Shown in pieces: positions 52,671 to 62,922 of a stretch of DNA of 64,000 bases. The stretch lies in the NCBI GenBank assembly GCA_977006965.1, contig OZ345365.1:1-64000 (forward strand), written 5' to 3'. The notes under the pieces were generated by a model that did no database searches, was not told the DNA's origin, and saw only the letters and a list, made by a program, of their open reading frames with translations. Position 1 is the first letter of the stretch. Each line of letters starts with the position of its first letter. This stretch comes from Phymatolithon calcareum (Eukaryota > Rhodophyta > Florideophyceae > Hapalidiales). The position numbers were made by a program, and so were the translations under genes.

Positions 52671-55600
52671 CACTGGTAAGTTTTGACGCGTTCAACTCAC
52701 GTGACTGCCTGTTGGAGGATGTGTTCTGTGGGCAGAATGCCGAGAAGCTATGCCGAGACGAGAGCAGGCGAATGTGGTGGAAAGAGACGAACGCTCAGCT
52801 GCACAGCGAAGTATCGTCGGCATGTCGCGTTTTGCTACGTCATTGCGCGTCTCTCGGCACCTGTTTCACTGCCTCACGACGTGTAGCATGAACGGGATAT
52901 GCACGAGGTGAATTTGCCGCGCGCGCATCGCACGGACATGCATGTGGGTGATGAGCTCCACATTACCGCGTGCGTCGGTGCGGTGTAGTTGCAGTCATCT
53001 TTGTTCACTGCGTACGAACGAAGCTTGTTATGCATGCGAGTTCAACTTTACAAACACGCTGTCCCTCCATATGCGACGTCAGCTCCGAATCGTGTTGACG
53101 GAGATTATGATAGCCCTGTTCTTGTTGCTCGTATTATCTTCTCTCGCCGCCTGAACCTTTCAAGCTGCGGTTGCAGACGATGTCTTAGGCACACTTGCTT
53201 CATCGTTGCTGTGCACACTGCGCTCCCATCCTTTGAAGCCAGTTCCATTGAGTACGAATGGCGCAGAAGTGTAGCCGGTGCCCGATGCGCGAGTTGGTGA
53301 CGCAATTCGCGGTCTGCTCCACGGCATACTCCACTGCATTGATCGCTTCAACACGGGCCAGTGTTGGTGTTGGTGCAGATCTGGAAACTGCGGTGAGCTG
53401 AATGAAAGGTAAACATTGGCACTGGCTCTACCAAACGCACTTTGGGCGTGAAAAGAGACTCACACAGGATCTGGCTCTCAGTAAGACTACCACCAATGTA
53501 GATCTCAGGAAAGTTCAGCATGAAAGAGATTGAGTTCTCCGTACTAGTGTCTGTTTTACGAACCCCCTCAATTGAGGGGCGATTTGAAAGCTCGAAAATA
53601 TCTATAAAGCAAGTTGGACTCGCGGAACGTGGAACCACCGCGCTTGCTCCGGGTGGAATCGAATCGTCGAGCGGTAGGCAGTGTAGAAGGAGTGCTCTCC
53701 TAATTACCTTGCAGAAATAACGATCTGCCGTAATCTAAGTAGAAGATAATTCGGAAAAATAAAGCACTGCCTTGCAAAGCCCCACTTGAAAGCGAAGGCA
53801 AATTACATACATACATACAAAAAGCAAATTCGAACCAGATCTCTCATGCCATATTCGTAAAGCCTGGCCCATCTTCTGTACGAGGAGTATCCACACTACT
53901 ACCTTAAACTCGCTTAGTTCAGTGCTAGAAACGAAAATATGTTGGTCACTCAGAAGTTCCAGACCTGCAATTTCAGGAGAAAAGCACCGGCCGCGCGCGG
54001 TCGCTACATCAGTACACATCAAGGCAGCATCTGTAGGCAGTCTAGCAGAGTGATACAGACTATGCAGAGCCATTTCGAAGTCAACAAAGGTGAGTAGTAT
54101 GGTTCAGAATGTACTCGGGGAAAAATCAATGGTCGCGCGAGCATGTCACATCGCATGAAATGAGTTCTGATTCGTCATCCATTGAAGATGACTAAGATTA
54201 AGTCAGTCTACATTGTCAATGTCAAGGCAGAGAACGCTGTCGATGACATTAGAGACGCTGAAAAGCTTGAACCGAGCCAACAACGGCAAAAGCGCGGTAT
54301 AGCACAGGCCTGCTTACAGTGTTCATCCTTGCCAATCTTCATCGCGAAACGCCTGTTTATCGTCTACAGTCGAGATCACATGCTCCTCAGAAGGGCATAC
54401 AAGCTTCGATAAACCTTCAGAAGTTCTAAACGCCCTCTTCCGAGCAGATTCGTCTAAGTCTTACAAGGCCCTTGAGACCAAACGTCACACTGGGAACATG
54501 ATTTCATCACGCCCGACCGCGAGCCGAATACGTGCGCTCATTGGGTCTCAAGGGAATAGGGAATGTTCTATCTCCGTTTTAGAGACGAATTTACTTTCAG
54601 TTCTGGAAAATTCGCACTCTAAACAGAGACTTCTTATCTGAGAATTGTGGTATTGAACTTCATTCGAAGTACGATTGCGTGGTGACGATGTTTCCCCGTG
54701 TTACCTTCGAAAACTTGCTGCTTGGACGTCCGCTAAGCTGAGAAGAAGGGGCGAAAAGAGACTACAGTGACAGAACCTATTACGTTTTTCGAAATACTCG
54801 TTCTCATGGCAAGAGTTGATTTCGGCGCTGAGAGCGCTTTCTGGAGGTCTACCAGGCCGAAGAAATATCTCCCCGGCCCTTCTTCTTCCAAAACAGGGAT
54901 ACCGGTGGCAGAATACCTCCGGTTGATTTCAATCAGATTGAAATCAAGTGAATTAGGCGACATGTACGCTGCGCAGTACCGCTTGTCACCTCGGTCATGA
55001 TTATGTCGATCCCACGACACGAATTACCACAGAAAGCACATTGTGTCAAAGAGATTTTGAAGGCGAGATGGTCTACGGAATTGCAGTTATGTGCTGTCTT
55101 ATGGCCGCGTATGACGGTATAAGGCGCATTGCATGTGTGGATTCATACTTAGTGAGTGCTGACTCTGCAGAGATTCAACAAGTGCGCGCGCCTATAGTTC
55201 ATACAGGCCATCTAACTCTTCTGGCGATTTTCTAGGTTGTTAGATAGCTGTTATTCTCTGGTGACCATTCATAGTGTCAGCAGCACATGACGCAGTGAAG
55301 GTTTTGTGAAGTGCCGGGAGATCAACTAATCGATAGCATTTGACAGGCGCAATACTTGTCGACGTTCAGTTGCGCCAGAGCGCACATTTGCATTCGAGAG
55401 CAGTGTTGGACGCTACGTTACCCGTAAGAAAAGAAGAAGGATACTTTCAGAAGACATGATGACTACTTTTGTTGTGCAAAACAACTGCAGAGTTTGAAAA
55501 TGCAAGACCTCGACCATAGTGTTCTCACAATGTAATACGCTTGATAGTGCCACAATATACATTTGCGACATAGCTACTGTTACGAACTGCTTCACTAAGC

Positions 55601-55765
55601 ATGCTGAAGACATCTATGAGCTTGGCGCTGTTGAAGCGCTTGATAGCGAGTAACTTTCATGAGCAAAAAATTAAATGAATCTCTTCCCTCAATTGAGGGA
55701 AAATTTCCGTAAAATAGACACTAAGGAGTAGAACTGATGTTGGAGGGAGATGCAGGAAAAGCTGA
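52671..55765. other. No supported gene; two 16-bp palindromes
   Basis: Perfect palindromes CCCCTCAATTGAGGGG (53564-53579) and TCCCTCAATTGAGGGA (55685-55700). Telomere-like AGGGAATAGGGAAT at 54551-54564. Small frames, such as 52989-53300 plus and 54963-54733 minus (NLIEINRRYSATGIPVLEEE), are unassigned. Confidence 0.5.
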
Positions 55766-56201
55766 CTGATATCTAGGGATGGCCCTCCCGAAAGGGCCCC
55801 TCCCCGAAATGGGCCCTTTTTACCTCAAAGAGGGGATTTTGCGCTCTCCCTCGCGCCAAGTAGAGGGCCTCTTTCGGGCTTATGATATTCTTACGACAAC
55901 GAAGTGCTTATGATATTAGAATATGGACAGAATTGTACAGTATACAGAAACGTGGACGCAGCATTAGCTTCATTGCATGAGGGCTACGGATTCAGGACGA
56001 GAAATCAACCTGCCAGTGCTTCTGACGTATGATACTGATGTCTGATGAAACAATCCTCCCCAGTTTCGGGCTTTTCGGGGCCCGAAATCAGGTCTGTAAT
56101 GAGGGTCAAAGAGAGCCCCTCCCCTCTAGAGGGCCACTGATAGAGGGCAAGTACGGCCCTCCGGGCCAATGTTTCGGGAGAGCCATCCCTATTGATATCA
56201 G
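55766..56201. mobile_element. MITE-like foldback element, about 436 bp
   Basis: Terminal inverted repeats of about 28-30 bp: CTGATATCTAGGGATGGCCC then TCCCGAAA at 55766-55793, mirrored at 56172-56201 with one extra dinucleotide and a substitution. Both arms continue with many short GC-rich hairpins (CCCGAAAGGG, CCCCTCTAGAGGG, GGCCCTCCGGGCC). There is no coding capacity. I do not see a clear target-site duplication. Likely a non-autonomous DNA element of unknown superfamily. Confidence 0.6.
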
Positions 56202-57119
56202 CAGGGGAAAGTATGATACTGTAAGAGGGGGAGGAATGCAAAGCGTACGACAACCGAACTTTGTATAAACACAACAGCGCGCTTTATTTGAAACTACGGA
56301 TTCGCATCAAGAAAATAAATATGAAACCAGATTTACTACCCAATATGTTCGCTTGTATTTGCCACGGTGAATATCATAGGGGCTAATGATCGCGCGTTCA
56401 TTCTGTGGTCAAAAATAATGACCAAACAGCAAGATTACGAATGGGCACGACTTGTGCACGTAAGCGGGATTTTGTGCCAATAGTTTCGAAGCGCTCGGCT
56501 GACGCGAACACACAAACCGCATTAATTAACGCGTTGGAGCAGCTGCTCCAGCACGGGAGCATTTTGTCCAAAATAAACGAAATAATTTTCGGGCCAAATT
56601 GCTGCCGTGCTCCCCCAGTGAGCGTAGACACTGGCGGGTATCATACTTAGCCCTCTGTAACCAGTGAGCCTTTATTGGTTGTAGTTCTAGAATACGCCGT
56701 GGCAGGTTTACAACGTTTACATTAAATTTACTAATTTTGCTGATACATCAATTCCCTCATAATTTTGTGCTCAGAAACTGCTTCGGATTTTTATTTATTT
56801 TTTGGATTCATTGAAAATTTGCTTTCCTTCCCCTCTTTTGCTTTCCGCTGACAGCAGGTACAGTACCTTCACGTCGAGCAAATCAGTGCGCACGCTGATG
56901 ACCAATCGACCTTGCCGTGGACGTGCGTTCGCAATTTGGCAACTCGCTCTACCGCAAGGCTGCATCGCATGGGAAGGACAACGGGCAGGTGCACCGCCTG
57001 CTCTCGCCTTTGCGTCTGCGCAAAGCGCGCAGGTTTCGCGACGAAACGCGGGAAAGTAATTGAGGAGAATGAAGATTCACTGTGATCGCGTCATGGGGAC
57101 AAAGTCGCAGTTGCGAACG
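56202..57119. other. No supported gene
   Basis: A plus frame at 56438-56650 (ANTQTALINALEQLLQHGSI) is helical but unrecognised. 56930-57060 is GC-rich and may be the upstream part of the module that follows. Confidence 0.35.
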
Positions 57120-57393
57120 AAGCGGATATTAGTAACGTGCGCAAATAGCTGGGGGAAGTTAAGAAGGTTGCCATTTGGATGTGCATTGTGCTACCGTGCG
57201 GAGTTCCGCGAGGTGTGGAGGGAGGTCTCGAGGGTGTGAGGGAGGTGGATAAAGTTAAGAGGAAAATAGCTGGCTAGGTGGTGGAGAGGAGCTACCACCG
57301 CGATATTCTGCCGGATGAGAAGAAGAGGATTGTGGATCCGTTTCGAAGTATGTCGAAACGGGTTGTTGCGTGGCAAGAAAAGAATTGCAAGTA
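57120..57393 (+). pseudogene. C-terminal module, copy 2, decayed
   Basis: Reads NVRK-stop-LGEVKKVAIWM, then REVDKVKRKIAG-stop-VVERSY, EKKRIVDPFRSMSKRVVAWQ, EKNCK-stop. It aligns end to end with 58357-58653 (KWLGEMNKIARWM ... KGVERSYYLDKLAEEKKRLV ... AWQGKNCK). In-frame stops and a lost middle show decay. It ends 27 bp before an inverted NB-ARC-associated module. Confidence 0.65.
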
Positions 57394-57419
57394 GAGTGTT
57401 CTGCGGAAGGGCTAACTGG

Positions 57420-57700
57420 TAAATCGTTCTTCTAATAACCCATTGGAACTTGTTGCCTGCAAGCTCAAAATGCATTCTGACCTCATCACGAGCTCCCAAC
57501 CAGCCGCTCATTCTCATCGCGTGTCTTGAATTGAAAACTGTTCCCATCCAGTGAGAATGAGCACCCTGAATAATTTAATTTGGCCTCTCCGCACCTCTGC
57601 TCCACAGCTAAAACTGGTTGCGAATTGCCCACTCACTTCTTCCTCTCCCCGCCCTTCGTACCGCTGATTTACATTCTCATTCTAGTGCCTATGTGACCCC
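57420..57700 (-). pseudogene. NB-ARC-associated module, inverted fragment
   Basis: On the minus strand: SRHAMRMSGWLGARDEVRMH then FELAGNKFQWVIRRT, matching 43021-43140 on the plus strand including 5' non-coding sequence (GAATGTAAATCAGCGGTACG, equivalent to the 42978 region). It is truncated right after VIRR and joined head to head with the 57120-57393 module. Confidence 0.7.
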
Positions 57701-58056
57701 AGAATCAGCCAATTGAATGTCTTGATTACGGTTTTCATCGTGCTGCCATTATTTGCGTTGAATACTCGCAAGTACATTTTTGGGTAGTGGTCACCCCGTT
57801 TTTACCGTGCGATTGGGCTCAAAGAATAATTTTAGGAAATAAGTGCTTCCTAAGTTTTTCCGCCTGATCCGAATCACGCGTTGCCTGCGCACTCTGCCAT
57901 CCGCAACCTTCGGTACCGCCCACCTGCATGCGCCGGTTTCCGCACCGGAGCACTCTGCGGCCATCATTCGTCATGTTGACGATCACCAGTTGCGAATTGC
58001 CTTCTATTTCACCTACATAGGCACACGCCGTCCACCATGCCCTATTGTCCGAGCAA
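57701..58056. other. No supported gene
   Basis: Becomes GC-rich toward the right. Several overlapping frames; probably the 5' part of the gene at 58057. Confidence 0.35.
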
Positions 58057-58653
58057 ATGTTGGACGCCAAGCAACTCGTCGTTCATCGCGATGACGTCTC
58101 CATGGCGCGCCTGACTAGCGCTGCTTTTCTTCTTTTACTTACCTTCATTCGCCCTCGGCTCTTTCTACCAATCCGACCACCATTTCTCCTTCCACTGCAG
58201 CCGCGCCACCGACTACCGTCGCGTCAAATTCACCACCCTGCACAAGTTCCGCCGCTTCTCGAACTTCCAGCACGCGTACCGGTCCGGGCGTGTGCCGGTC
58301 GCTGTCGTGGCATGCCGACCACTTGTTCGTGCGGCGGTACTTCCCGGTCCAAGTCGCACATTCGTAATGTGCGTAAGTGGCTGGGCGAAATGAATAAGAT
58401 TGCGCGGTGGATGCAGGTCGTTCAGGACGATGCGGTGCAGGTAAGGTTCTACAAGGCGGATTTCGGCGAGGTGAGACGGGAGGGTGCGAGAGGAGAGAGG
58501 GAGGTGGATGACGTTAAGAGGAAAATCGCGGGCAAGGGGGTGGAGAGGAGTTACTACCTCGATAAGCTGGCGGAGGAGAAGAAGAGACTTGTGGATAATG
58601 TGAGGAGTTTGGCGAAAATGTTTCTTGCTTGGCAGGGGAAGAACTGCAAGTAG
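58057..58653 (+). CDS. Unknown protein with conserved coiled C-terminal module
   Basis: An ATG frame of 198 codons; a second ATG at 58312 would give 113 aa. The first 85 residues are low-complexity (Pro/Leu/Arg) and another frame there looks more protein-like (FTTLHKFRRFSNFQHAYRSG), so a frameshift may separate the true N-terminus. The C-terminal 100 residues (VRKWLGEMNKIARWMQVVQD, DVKRKIAGKGVERSYYLDKL, AEEKKRLVDNVRSLAKMFLA, WQGKNCK) are conserved in 57120-57393 and 52580-52670 and look helical and charged, with coiled-coil potential. No known domain. Of the three copies this is the only one with the module open. Confidence 0.5.
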   Translation: MLDAKQLVVHRDDVSMARLTSAAFLLLLTFIRPRLFLPIRPPFLLPLQPRHRLPSRQIHHPAQVPPLLELPARVPVRACAGRCRGMPTTCSCGGTSRSKSHIRNVRKWLGEMNKIARWMQVVQDDAVQVRFYKADFGEVRREGARGEREVDDVKRKIAGKGVERSYYLDKLAEEKKRLVDNVRSLAKMFLAWQGKNCK

Positions 58654-59496
58654 AGAGTAGGATGCCACTAATCCTCATCCGCTCTCTTTCCGGAAGAGTA
58701 AGGTGCACTCGTAAAGATTTTTCGCGCGGAATTCAGAAAAGAGTCACATGAGCGAACGGTACTTGCAATACGAAAGTTGTTTGAGGAACGTGTGGGGCAC
58801 GGAGTTTCCGGGCGATGACAAGCAACATCGATAATGCGCACACTTTTTCTTCTCACTGGCAACCCATGTATCCTCTTTGAGATCGAATTGACGAATGGGC
58901 GTCTGCAGGAAGTCGTTTTATCTAGAATATGCAAATTCCTTCTAGCGTTGTCCAATACTCTCAGTCTTAGTGTACCGTCTTCGACCAATGATGGAAACAA
59001 ATTTGCAGAGCATGGACGCCAAAAGAGGGACTGATGGAACGTTGAAGCGGACCAGGGGCGATGACGTAGTTGAAATACACATGTGACAATTTAGCCAGAT
59101 TGCATACCGTTGCCGCTTTTGGCAGTGCATGCTGTCGTAGTGACCTGATGCTTGCACGATGCCTTCATAGACACATGCAATTTTTCTTATCATGATCATC
59201 ATGGTGAAGAACAAAGCGCACATCTCATTCACTACGTATTATTGTTGCCTTATGAGCAGTGTTTGTCATGTGTACCTGTACATTCTGTGTGCCTTTGGCA
59301 AAACGACATTCATTCATTGTGCTTTTCCCCTAGTGGCACTGACAGAGATTCAAGGGCCAAAGTGACATCCACTATATATATCATTATCGAGATGGACTGT
59401 GGACAACTCCTAGGCCTGGTGTGTCGCCAAAGATTGGTTCTGGCGTCGTTCTGACGCATTATAGTAGTCCCTGGCCGACCGGGCGACGTCTTTCGT
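58654..59496. other. No supported gene
   Basis: Minus frames 59000-58668 and 59232-58942 are possible but unrecognised. The left part of the LINE remnant that follows may begin in here. Confidence 0.35.
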
Positions 59497-60318
59497 TTGC
59501 AACGACAAAAGAAAGCAAGGACGGTCGTGTACCAGTTGCGTAAACTGGGAGTATTCAAGAAAGGGCTAAATATTCAGAAGTGTATACAAATATACAAGGC
59601 GCTAGTACAGCCACACTGCGAGTACGCAATGCACTCATCTCTCTGGATAGAAGACGTACAAAAGGCCGTCAAGGGAGTAGAACTAACATTCTTCAACCAA
59701 GTACTCAGACCACAGGCCCGAGGAAGGACGGATAGGCTCCGTCTTCTGTGCCGGATCCAAACTGCACAACATCGACTACAAAACTTTGGACTTCAAAATG
59801 CTGAGAAGGACCAAGGCGAAAGAACGTATGTATTTAAATGAAGCGCCTGAAAGCAGAAGCAATCATGAATAGCAGTACACAAGGAAAGAATCGTCGCGAT
59901 GGAGACCAGGGAGCAGTTTGGTAAAGCTGTAATGCATATATAAACAAACCAATTATCGCAAACATTTCGATGCAAATTTCTGGCAATGGAAGTAGACCGC
60001 CTTGAATCAAAGCAGAAAGGATGATTTCATAAGACAAGACAAGAGAATTGCCAGCAATCCTCAAGTTCCCCAAGGTGAAGCACAGGCACCTCGCGCTGCA
60101 TTATGCCTGTGGCAGATTCATACAGATGCGAACAACAAGTTTGGCTGAAGAATTCGGCACCAGAGCTAGAGAGCATATGGAGACCCTTGAACGCACGCTA
60201 GCAGGGTAGGACCACGAAGGAGAAAAAATACTGGAAGCAGAAAAGGCGTTAGATGAGCTCTTAATATTTAGCAAGACACTCATAGAACGCATGGTGAACG
60301 TAGAAGGCCAATATTGAT
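59497..60318 (+). pseudogene. LINE remnant, post-RT C-terminal region
   Basis: Reads QRQKKARTVVYQLRKLGVFK then KCIQIYKALVQPHCEYAMHS, the helical region that follows RT in many non-LTR elements (usually YK-LV-P-LEYA-xVW), then RLLCRIQTAQHRLQNFGLQN. After several stops a long frame resumes at 60061: LKFPKVKHRHLALHYACGRF to EILEAEKALDELL and IERMVNVEGQY-stop. No RT core or endonuclease remains. The residues differ from the equivalent part of the LINE at 62.9 kb, so this is a separate family, lying in the same orientation about 140 bp upstream of that element's ATG. Confidence 0.6.
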
Positions 60319-60460
60319 TCGCAGAAGGCAAGGCAAAATGCGATTGAACCCAAGCCCAAACAATCCCGTAGAGGACTGAGGTAAGATTCCCTTGGTCGCA
60401 CGAGCTCCGCTTCCACGTAGTGCGGCTGGACTGCGAGACATAACACACCTCGTAGACAAA

Positions 60461-61321
60461 ATGGATCTCAACTCAGAACTTTGTTCAAATTTGGATACCG
60501 AACGGGTCTCTGATACCTGCCCAATCGGGCACACCCCCGCCTTCTTCGACGTTTGCGCGAAAAACGAACACTGGTCAAGTCTCATCTTCATCCGAGCAGG
60601 TGACGTCGAGACCAACCCTGGTCCGTTACGTGTTCTTCAACTCAACTGCCGGTCTGTGCGCAAGGCAGGGCGCGCTTCGCAGCTCGCCAAGCTCGGTCAT
60701 GACACCAAAGCGGACATTCTGCTGCTATCAGAGACATGGCTCCGACCTAAGGACCCCTCGCCGCGGATTGCAGGGTTCGGACTCGTCAACCGCGCTGACA
60801 GGGACGACGGAACGCTATTAGGTGGCGGCGTGATGACCTATGCTCGTCTCGGTCTCCCCGTAACCTGCCAAGGTACGAGACACGGCGACAAAGCTGAAGT
60901 GGCGGAACTTGACGTACGGCTCGGAAAATCTGGAAGGTCTATTCCCATATCACACTTCTACATCTCTCCGGATTCAACGTCCCGCTCTCACTGGCAAAAT
61001 ATGGTTCGATCGGATACGATACTATTTGGAGATTGTAATATCCACGGGTCATGGGACCCAGGAAACTACGACCCGAATACATCGCAAGTACTGGAGGAGT
61101 ACCTAGAAGCCACCGGTCGGATAATCCTCAACGACGGCTCGCCTACACTCCTCACCCCAAACGGCCAGTCAGCAGTCGACATCACGGCATGTCCTGGAGC
61201 ATACGTGATGGAGTGTCAATGGAAAGTCCAGCCACTCACTTTTAGCGACCACCGTCCAATCCTACTCACGTTCTCTTCGTTGCATCAAGACCAGAAACGG
61301 TTCGGTCGGGCCCGATGGTGA
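60461..61321 (+). CDS. LINE ORF part 1: 2A motif and AP-endonuclease, 286 aa
   Basis: Starts at ATG 60461; the open frame extends upstream only through a TTG. Residues 47-55 are GDVETNPGP (60599-60625), the D-x-E-x-NPGP core of 2A sequences, at which ribosomes can skip the Gly-Pro bond; preceding residues SSLIFIRA give the usual hydrophobic lead. The endonuclease starts at once: LQLNCRS (Asn62), LLLSETWL (Glu91), FGDCNIHG (Asp191, Asn193), VDITA and FSDHRPI (Asp263, His264), all expected for the exonuclease-endonuclease-phosphatase fold that nicks target DNA. If 2A works, the enzyme would be released from a 54-residue leader. It ends with TGA overlapping the RT start. Confidence 0.85.
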   Translation: MDLNSELCSNLDTERVSDTCPIGHTPAFFDVCAKNEHWSSLIFIRAGDVETNPGPLRVLQLNCRSVRKAGRASQLAKLGHDTKADILLLSETWLRPKDPSPRIAGFGLVNRADRDDGTLLGGGVMTYARLGLPVTCQGTRHGDKAEVAELDVRLGKSGRSIPISHFYISPDSTSRSHWQNMVRSDTILFGDCNIHGSWDPGNYDPNTSQVLEEYLEATGRIILNDGSPTLLTPNGQSAVDITACPGAYVMECQWKVQPLTFSDHRPILLTFSSLHQDQKRFGRARW

Positions 61322-62922
61322 AAACAGCGGACTGGGACGCATTTTCCGTCAAGGTCGAGGAGAAGCTTCAAGAGTGGCCTGATAACCAGGTCACAATCGA
61401 CGAGGACAACAGACGTTTCGTTAAGGCTGTTCTAGCAGGAGCAAAGCACGCTGTAACGCGGGGAAATCTTAAGGGAAAAATCTGGTGGACAGATGAGTGC
61501 GCAACAGCCGTGGAGGAGCGAAGACAGGCGTTCGAATCTTACGAGCGCGACCCATCGCCAGAGTCTCTCATGGTACTTGCCGAAGTACGAGCTAATACGG
61601 ACGTGGTCATCGCCGCAGCCAAGCGAAAGTGCTGGCGTGACCTCGCATCAACTGTCCTGGCGGACCGCAAGGGATGGAAGCTTCTCGCCGCAATCGAGGG
61701 CAAACGCCGCGCGAGGGCAACCATTGTGGCAGACTGCTGGAAATCGAACCAAGATATTGCGGACGACGTTGTCAAGGGATATGTCGCCAGAAACCGGAAC
61801 AAAGTCAAGGCGCAAGACTTGAAATGGAAACGGAAGTACATGACGGCTGTGGCGATGGCGCACACTGAGCTTGGCGAGGTTCCAGAATTTTCTATGCGTG
61901 AACTCACAGCAGTCATAAGCGCAATGCCAACACGCACTGCAACTGGTCCGGATACGATAGAAGTCGAATTCATCCGTCATCTGTCTCCGACGGCCACAAA
62001 CCGTTTACTGGATCTAGTTAACAGAAGTTGGCGCGAAGGAACAGTGCCCTCTGCATGGAGAACAGTGCTACTCATCGGCATACCCAAACCGAACGACCCC
62101 ACAACCCTCCGGCCAATCTCGTTGTCATCAATCATCAGTCGTATTGCTGAACGCCTCATCGGACTACGCCTAACGGGTTGGATGGAGTCGAAACTTCCCT
62201 CCGCACAAGCAGGATTCAGATTATACCGCAGCACCCACGAGCATATAACTGCTATGACACAGCGCACGGGAGACGCATTCTCCCGCCGGCGGAAATGTGC
62301 TGTCCTCTTCGTGGACTTCAGCTCTGCATACGATCGGGTTGTTATACCGGCGTTACTTGCAAAAACGGTGAACTTAAACTGTCCCCCAAATATGATTTGC
62401 TGGATGCATTCCTACCTGACGGATCGCCGAGCTCGAGGACGACACATCAACACTGTCGGTCGGTCGCGGGCGCTAGGATTTGGGCTACCACAAGGGAGAT
62501 CTTTATCACCAAACCTCTGGAACTTATACATCTCTAATTTAGATGTTCGCCTCGACGACCTGGTTCAATTTAGTTTCGCAGACGACACCAGCTTCCATTC
62601 CACTGGCGAGACCTGGGAAGATGTTATCTCCAAGCTCAATGAGGCTGCCCAGATCCTCTCCCAGCTATGCGGTTATTTGCGGATCAAGATCAATGCGCAG
62701 AAATGCAAGGTAGTGGGATTTGCTGCAGGTGGAAGGTCACCACTGGGAATCATTGACGGCAACGTCGAGATCGACGGAGAGAGAATCAAAGCAGTTCCGT
62801 CATATAAGTTCCTCGGAGTTAACGTGGACCAACGACTGAGCTTCAAATTGCACTGCAAGGAAGTGAGTCGGAAACTCCGGTCCAAGACTCGATTCATCCG
62901 AGTGCTGGGAGGGACATCTTAG
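61315..62922 (+). CDS. LINE ORF part 2: reverse transcriptase, 535 aa
   Basis: ATG 61315 overlaps the endonuclease stop (ATGGTGA, one frame back). Residue order: TADWDAF at the start, which in relatives follows the endonuclease without a break; IPKPNDPTTLRPISLSSII; AQAGFRLYRSTHEHI; CAVLFVDFSSAYDRV (catalytic Asp334); ALGFGLPQGRSLSPNLWNLY; FSFADDTSFHS (catalytic FADD 421-424); YKFLGVNVDQRLSF. This is a complete non-LTR RT core. The frame ends in TAG at 62920 after RVLGGTS, but the next frame codons continue the homologous protein. Either the copy carries a frameshift and a nonsense mutation, or translation uses reinitiation and readthrough. Confidence 0.92.
   Translation: MVKTADWDAFSVKVEEKLQEWPDNQVTIDEDNRRFVKAVLAGAKHAVTRGNLKGKIWWTDECATAVEERRQAFESYERDPSPESLMVLAEVRANTDVVIAAAKRKCWRDLASTVLADRKGWKLLAAIEGKRRARATIVADCWKSNQDIADDVVKGYVARNRNKVKAQDLKWKRKYMTAVAMAHTELGEVPEFSMRELTAVISAMPTRTATGPDTIEVEFIRHLSPTATNRLLDLVNRSWREGTVPSAWRTVLLIGIPKPNDPTTLRPISLSSIISRIAERLIGLRLTGWMESKLPSAQAGFRLYRSTHEHITAMTQRTGDAFSRRRKCAVLFVDFSSAYDRVVIPALLAKTVNLNCPPNMICWMHSYLTDRRARGRHINTVGRSRALGFGLPQGRSLSPNLWNLYISNLDVRLDDLVQFSFADDTSFHSTGETWEDVISKLNEAAQILSQLCGYLRIKINAQKCKVVGFAAGGRSPLGIIDGNVEIDGERIKAVPSYKFLGVNVDQRLSFKLHCKEVSRKLRSKTRFIRVLGGTS

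Noticed and set aside
53820-53890. tRNA-like B box (GGTTCGAAT on minus strand) with a T run
   Set aside because: The T-arm stem does not pair and no acceptor stem or A box forms.
61539-61980. Minus-strand ORFs of 110-144 codons
   Set aside because: They lie opposite the RT frame, which carries clear catalytic motifs.
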